NCBI GenBank assembly: GCA_964640995.1
Contig: CAZXJJ010000004.1
Span: 1-64,000 of the forward strand
DNA: 64,000 bases
Reading direction: 5' to 3'
Source: JAAYUH01 sp964640995
Lineage (GTDB): Bacteria > Caldisericota > Caldisericia > B22-G15
Part shown: piece by piece, positions 60,658-64,000 of the stretch
Numbering within the stretch: position 1 is the first letter of the stretch
How the letters are laid out: every line of letters starts with the position of its first letter
Translations under genes and position numbers: made by a program
The notes under the pieces: model-generated
Seen by the model: only the letters and a program-made list of their open reading frames with translations
The model's database searches: none
Told to the model about the DNA's origin: nothing

Positions 60658-61755
60658 TTAACCCTCCTTTTTTACTCTTGGTTTTATAAAAGGTCTCTTT
60701 ACTATTTTACCAGAAAGATTTCTTTTACCATCCGAAATAATTACCTCTTCCCCAATCTCTCCATGAGGAAGATTCACATATCCTAATGCAAAAGATTTAT
60801 TTAAAAGAAAAGAAAAATTTCCACTTGTTATAAATCCAATCTCATTTGAATTTTTATCAAAAATCTTATAAGAGTGCCTTGCAATTCCTCCTTCAACTTC
60901 AATTCCAACAAATTTTCTTTTAACTCCCTCTTTTAAAATCGTATCAAGTGCTTCTTTTCCAACAAAATTTTCTTTGTTCATATTAATAAGAAATTTCTGA
61001 CCAGATTCAATTGGATTTATGTTTTCATTTATATCATTTCCATATAGCCAGTAGCACACTTCAAATCTTAAAGTATCTCTCGCACCAAGTCCACAAATTC
61101 TAATTTCATAATCCTTTCCTATTTCTAAAATTTGAGTTAAAACCCTCTCTCCTTTTTCTTTACTCATATAAATTTCAAAACCATCTTCACCAGTATAACC
61201 AGTTCTAGATATAAGTAAATTCTCACTAAAAATCTCAATGATATCAAAATTAAAATATTTTATATTTTTTAAATCAAAATCTGTAAAATTTTGAAGAAGT
61301 TCTTCAGCTTTTGGTCCTTGAACTGCAAATTCAACAATTTCATCTGATTCATTTATTAACTTTAAACCATCCCACAAATATTTTTTTATATGATTATAAT
61401 CTTTTTCAATATTTGCTGCATTTACAACTAAAAGAATCTCTTCATCTGAAAAAGTATAAGAAAAAAGATCATCAACAATTCCACCATTTTCATTTAACAT
61501 AACAGTGTATTTAACATCTTTAAAATCTGTGTTCAAAATATCATTTGTTAAAATAAAATCTGCAAACTTCTTAGCATCCTTTCCTTTAATTCTTATTTCC
61601 CCCATATGTGATACATCAAAAACCCCAACCCTTTCTCTTACTGCCATGTGCTCATCTTTAATTGAGGTGTAATATATTGGCATTAAAAAGCTTGCAAATT
61701 CAACAAATTTTGCCCCTAAACTTTCGTGAAAAGAGTGAAGTGGAATTTTTTTCAT
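60658..61755 (-). CDS. gcvT: Glycine cleavage system T protein (aminomethyltransferase)
   Basis: 365 aa tetrahydrofolate-dependent enzyme releasing ammonia and methylene-THF. VGVFDVSHMGEIRIKGKDA, YTGEDGFEIY and LGARDTLRFE are characteristic. First gene of the gcv run; AAAGAGGAAAG precedes ATG. Only 26 bases separate it from the porB terminator, leaving no clear room for a separate promoter. No glycine riboswitch could be found in this gap. Confidence 0.95.
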   Translation of the reverse strand: MKKIPLHSFHESLGAKFVEFASFLMPIYYTSIKDEHMAVRERVGVFDVSHMGEIRIKGKDAKKFADFILTNDILNTDFKDVKYTVMLNENGGIVDDLFSYTFSDEEILLVVNAANIEKDYNHIKKYLWDGLKLINESDEIVEFAVQGPKAEELLQNFTDFDLKNIKYFNFDIIEIFSENLLISRTGYTGEDGFEIYMSKEKGERVLTQILEIGKDYEIRICGLGARDTLRFEVCYWLYGNDINENINPIESGQKFLINMNKENFVGKEALDTILKEGVKRKFVGIEVEGGIARHSYKIFDKNSNEIGFITSGNFSFLLNKSFALGYVNLPHGEIGEEVIISDGKRNLSGKIVKRPFIKPRVKKEG

Positions 61756-61771
61756 TTTCTTTCCTCTTTAA

Positions 61772-61802
61772 AAATAAAAAGCCCCAGAGAATTCTCTGGG
61801 GC
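61772..61802 (-). terminator. Intrinsic terminator between porB and gcvT
   Basis: Perfect palindrome GCCCCAGAGAATTCTCTGGG plus GC (61781-61802), giving a nine-base stem with an AATT loop, followed on the minus strand by TTTTTATTTTTA (61769-61780). It lies 11 bases after the porB stop. Confidence 0.88.
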
Positions 61803-61812
61803 AAAATTCAAA

Positions 61813-62775
61813 TTATATTCTTACACCTTCTTCATGAGTTGCTTTTTCAAGTTTTAAGAGATTTTCAAAATCTTCATCTATTCTTTTTTGCATCTCTTCA
61901 ATAATATGTTTGTTTTCAGGAGTAAAAAGATGTTTAAATCTTCCTTGAAGTTTTAGAAAATCTTCAATTGGTTTTCTCTCTTTTGGTTTATAGTTAACAG
62001 TGAGTACTCCCTTTTCAATCTCAAAAAGTGGCCAGTAGTTTGTTTCTGTCGCTAATCTACTTATCTTCATAGTCTGGCTCTCTGGAAATCCCCAGTTAGT
62101 TGTGCATGGCATGAGAATGTTTAAAAATTTTGGACCTTGAACTTCAAATGCTTTACTTGCTTTTTTAAACATATCCATAGTGTTATAGACATTTGATTGA
62201 GCAACATATGGAATATTATGTCCTGCAACAATTTTTACCAAATCTTTTCTCCACTGAACTTTTCCAATTGATACTTTTCCAGCAGGTTGAGTTGTTGTTG
62301 ATGCACCAAGTGGAGTTGCACCACTTCTCTGGTGTCCTGTATTCATATATCCTTCATTGTTATAGCAGATGTAAAGAAAATTGTGCCATCTCTCAAGAGC
62401 ACCAGAGAGTGCTTGAATTCCAATGTCATATGTTCCACCATCTCCACCTATTGCAACAATATTAACATCATCTTTTATAATTCCTTTTTTCTTAAGTGCT
62501 CTATATGCTGTTTCTACACCAGATGCACTTGATGCAGCATTGACAAATGTAACATGAAGCCAAGGTGTGTTCCATGCAGTGTATGGATAAATTGTTGATA
62601 CAACTTCAAGACAACCTGTTGCATTTACAACAACAACTGGATTTTTTGATGCAGAAAGAACAGTTCTAAGTATTGTTGCAATTCCGCAACCTGCACACAT
62701 TCTATGACCAGAAACAAACTTCAAACCAGTTTTGGTTTGAAGTTCTGCTAAATCTCTTACAGTCTTTATGTCCAT
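61813..62775 (-). CDS. porB: Pyruvate:ferredoxin oxidoreductase beta subunit
   Basis: 320 aa TPP-binding subunit of the four-subunit POR, interconverting pyruvate and acetyl-CoA with ferredoxin. Cys27 and Cys30 (HRMCAGCG), Cys55 (NATGCLEV) and a late Cys (LMPCTTNWG) bind a 4Fe-4S cluster; GDGGTYDIGIQALSG is the TPP/Mg motif. The frame opens at GTG 62784, but ATG 62775 has GAGGTG at proper distance. A related 2-oxoacid oxidoreductase specificity cannot be excluded. Confidence 0.92.
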   Translation of the reverse strand: MDIKTVRDLAELQTKTGLKFVSGHRMCAGCGIATILRTVLSASKNPVVVVNATGCLEVVSTIYPYTAWNTPWLHVTFVNAASSASGVETAYRALKKKGIIKDDVNIVAIGGDGGTYDIGIQALSGALERWHNFLYICYNNEGYMNTGHQRSGATPLGASTTTQPAGKVSIGKVQWRKDLVKIVAGHNIPYVAQSNVYNTMDMFKKASKAFEVQGPKFLNILMPCTTNWGFPESQTMKISRLATETNYWPLFEIEKGVLTVNYKPKERKPIEDFLKLQGRFKHLFTPENKHIIEEMQKRIDEDFENLLKLEKATHEEGVRI

Positions 62776-62785
62776 CTCTTTCACC

Positions 62786-63967
62786 TCACTCTCTTAATCC
62801 AATACATTTCTCTTCTTTTGAAAATTTTCCTTCAAGAAGTTCATTAAATACATTCTTTATCTGATGTTTAAATATATCTCTTCCACCAAGTCCATAAATA
62901 TGGCTTTGAACTGGAATTCTTTTGTCTAAATCGTAAAGAGCATTTCTTATGTCTGTATAAAGAGGAGCATATGCTCCAAATGAGTATGCTCTATCTAAAA
63001 CTCCAATTCCTTTGAGATGTTTAAGGGCATTTTTATATTCTTCATATGGGAAAGGTCTAAAAAGTTTTGGCTTAAGTAAACCTACTTTTTTGCCTTCATT
63101 CCTTAATTCATCAACAGCATCTTTTGCAGTTCCTGCAGTTGAGCCCATAACAACAATTCCAACTTCTGCATCTTCAAGTTTATAACTTTCAAAGTATGGA
63201 TAATCTTTTCCTGTTATTTTTGAAAGTTCTTTTCCAATTTCAAGATAAACTTTAAGAGCATTTCTCATTGCTTCTTGTTCTTGTCTTTTTATTTCAAAAT
63301 AGAAATCTGTTAGTTGAAGAGGTCCAACTGTGATTGGATTTTCAAAATCAAAAAGAGAAAGATGCGTTTTTCTTTCACCAACAAATGAATGCATAACCTC
63401 ATCATCATAAATTTCGACAACCTCAACTCCATGGCTTATAATAAATCCATCAAGACCAACCATAACTGGAAGAAGAACTTCTGGATGTTCGGATAATCTA
63501 ACTGCTAAAAACATATTTTCATATGCTTCTTGAGCATTTTCGGAGAAAATTTCAATCCATCCAAGGTCTCTTACTGCCATCATATCAGAGTGGTCACAAT
63601 GAATATTTATTGGTGCAGAAAGCGCTCTATTTGCAATCGCCATAACAACTGGTAATCTCAGCCCACTTGTTGCAGGAAGAACTTCAACCATAAGTGCAAG
63701 ACCTTGAGATGCTGATGCTGACATTGCTCTTGCTCCTGCTGCTGATGCAGCAGTAACTATTGAAATTGCAGAGTGCTCTGATTCAGGAGTAACAACTTCT
63801 GTATCAACAAGTCCATCTGCTGCAAATTTTGAAAAAATTTCAACAATTGGTGTTTGAGGAGTTATTGGATATGCAGCAACAACATCTGGTCTAATTTGCC
63901 TCATTGCTTCTGCAACTGCTTCTGCTCCTGTTAAAGGGATTTTTTTAGATTTTATAGTAATAGCCAT
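62786..63967 (-). CDS. porA: Pyruvate:ferredoxin oxidoreductase alpha subunit
   Basis: 393 aa. TGAEAVAEAMRQIRPDVVAA and YPITPQTPIVE form the start of the pyrimidine-binding domain; HSAISIVTAASAAGARAMSAS and VLDRAYSFGAYAP follow. ATG 63967 behind GGGAGGTGA is the likely start; an in-frame upstream ATG at 63982 would start ahead of that ribosome site. Immediately before porB (ten bases between start and stop). Confidence 0.93.
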   Translation of the reverse strand: MAITIKSKKIPLTGAEAVAEAMRQIRPDVVAAYPITPQTPIVEIFSKFAADGLVDTEVVTPESEHSAISIVTAASAAGARAMSASASQGLALMVEVLPATSGLRLPVVMAIANRALSAPINIHCDHSDMMAVRDLGWIEIFSENAQEAYENMFLAVRLSEHPEVLLPVMVGLDGFIISHGVEVVEIYDDEVMHSFVGERKTHLSLFDFENPITVGPLQLTDFYFEIKRQEQEAMRNALKVYLEIGKELSKITGKDYPYFESYKLEDAEVGIVVMGSTAGTAKDAVDELRNEGKKVGLLKPKLFRPFPYEEYKNALKHLKGIGVLDRAYSFGAYAPLYTDIRNALYDLDKRIPVQSHIYGLGGRDIFKHQIKNVFNELLEGKFSKEEKCIGLRE

Positions 63968-64000
63968 TATTTCACCTCCCATGTTTCTCTTTCCATTTTA
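63967..64000 (-). CDS. 3' end of the gene before porA, perhaps porD or porG
   Basis: The last codons read KMERETWEVK then TAA, with the stop overlapping the porA ATG as TAATG. In porGDAB operons a small ferredoxin subunit PorD stands here. Ten residues are too few to identify it, so the call rests on position. Confidence 0.35.
   Translation of the reverse strand, partial: KMERETWEVK

Noticed and set aside
61756..61812. Glycine riboswitch before gcvT
   Set aside because: Only 57 bases between porB and gcvT, filled by a terminator and a ribosome site; far too short for a glycine aptamer.

Overview
The window is a strongly AT-rich (roughly 30 % GC by eye), very compact bacterial chromosome segment. 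Codon choice (AGA for Arg, many Lys/Ile/Glu) and GC-rich tRNAs in an AT-rich background suggest a thermophile. Pyruvate:ferredoxin oxidoreductase, an NADH-sensing Rex repressor and a ferredoxin-domain aldo/keto reductase suggest an anaerobe. A deep-branching low-GC lineage such as Caldisericota, Dictyoglomota or Thermotogota would fit, but nothing here fixes the phylum. A run of exactly 100 N at 24393-24492 shows this is a scaffold from a draft assembly.

Layout. 1-3005 (minus): str operon rpsL-rpsG-fusA-tuf. 3134-4054: cation efflux protein. 4137-9626: large exported nucleotidase/phosphodiesterase divergent from a PhoB-type two-component system. 9620-12577: clostripain-like protease, copper-amine-oxidase-N protein, minDE. 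12610-13430: rplM-rpsI. 13537-18689: ECF sigma factor and likely anti-sigma factor leading a fatty-acid synthesis operon (fabZ-fabD-fabG-acpP-fabF, then an enoyl-ACP reductase). 18770-21554: DUF4388 and DUF2207 proteins. 21551-25301 (minus): smpB, SH3/AMIN amidase carrying the assembly gap, murI. 25401-28630 (plus): LapA-like, QueT-like, nitrilase, nadE, HAD phosphatase. 28620-33918: PAS/HD-GYP protein divergent from a duplicated unknown protein and an aldo/keto reductase. 33923-34766: metallopeptidase pseudogene. 34840-35004: tRNA-Phe, tRNA-Val. 35068-38278: DapA-family protein, eRF1-like protein, small membrane proteins, tRNA-Ile. 38293-41714 (minus): rex, an unknown gene, holB, ricT. 41788-43113: nfo plus a dead nuclease gene. 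43203-48386 (plus): tRNA-Met, zinc-ribbon coiled coil, prepilin peptidase, pilMNO, a small pilus-type protein, M24 peptidase. 48373-50094 (minus): second ECF sigma/anti-sigma pair and a bactofilin-like membrane protein. 50151-55019 (plus): era, two membrane proteins, rpsF-ssb-rpsR-rplI-dnaB. 55016-61755 (minus): glycine cleavage system (gcvT-H-PA-PB) followed by two radical SAM proteins and a lipoate ligase. 61813-64000 (minus): porAB with the tail of an upstream gene.

How the genes work together. The right end is a coherent metabolic block: POR handles pyruvate/acetyl-CoA, the glycine cleavage system needs lipoylated GcvH, and the two tandem radical SAM proteins beside LplA look like the two-component LipS1/LipS2 lipoyl synthase instead of LipA. 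Two ECF sigma/membrane-protein pairs point to envelope control; one sits at the head of the fab operon.

Most notable: the LipS1/LipS2-type cluster, a tandem-duplicated possibly kinase-like protein, a bacterial eRF1-like protein, and -10 boxes only 6-10 bases before start codons at many genes, implying widespread leaderless mRNAs. No prophage, insertion sequence or CRISPR array was seen.
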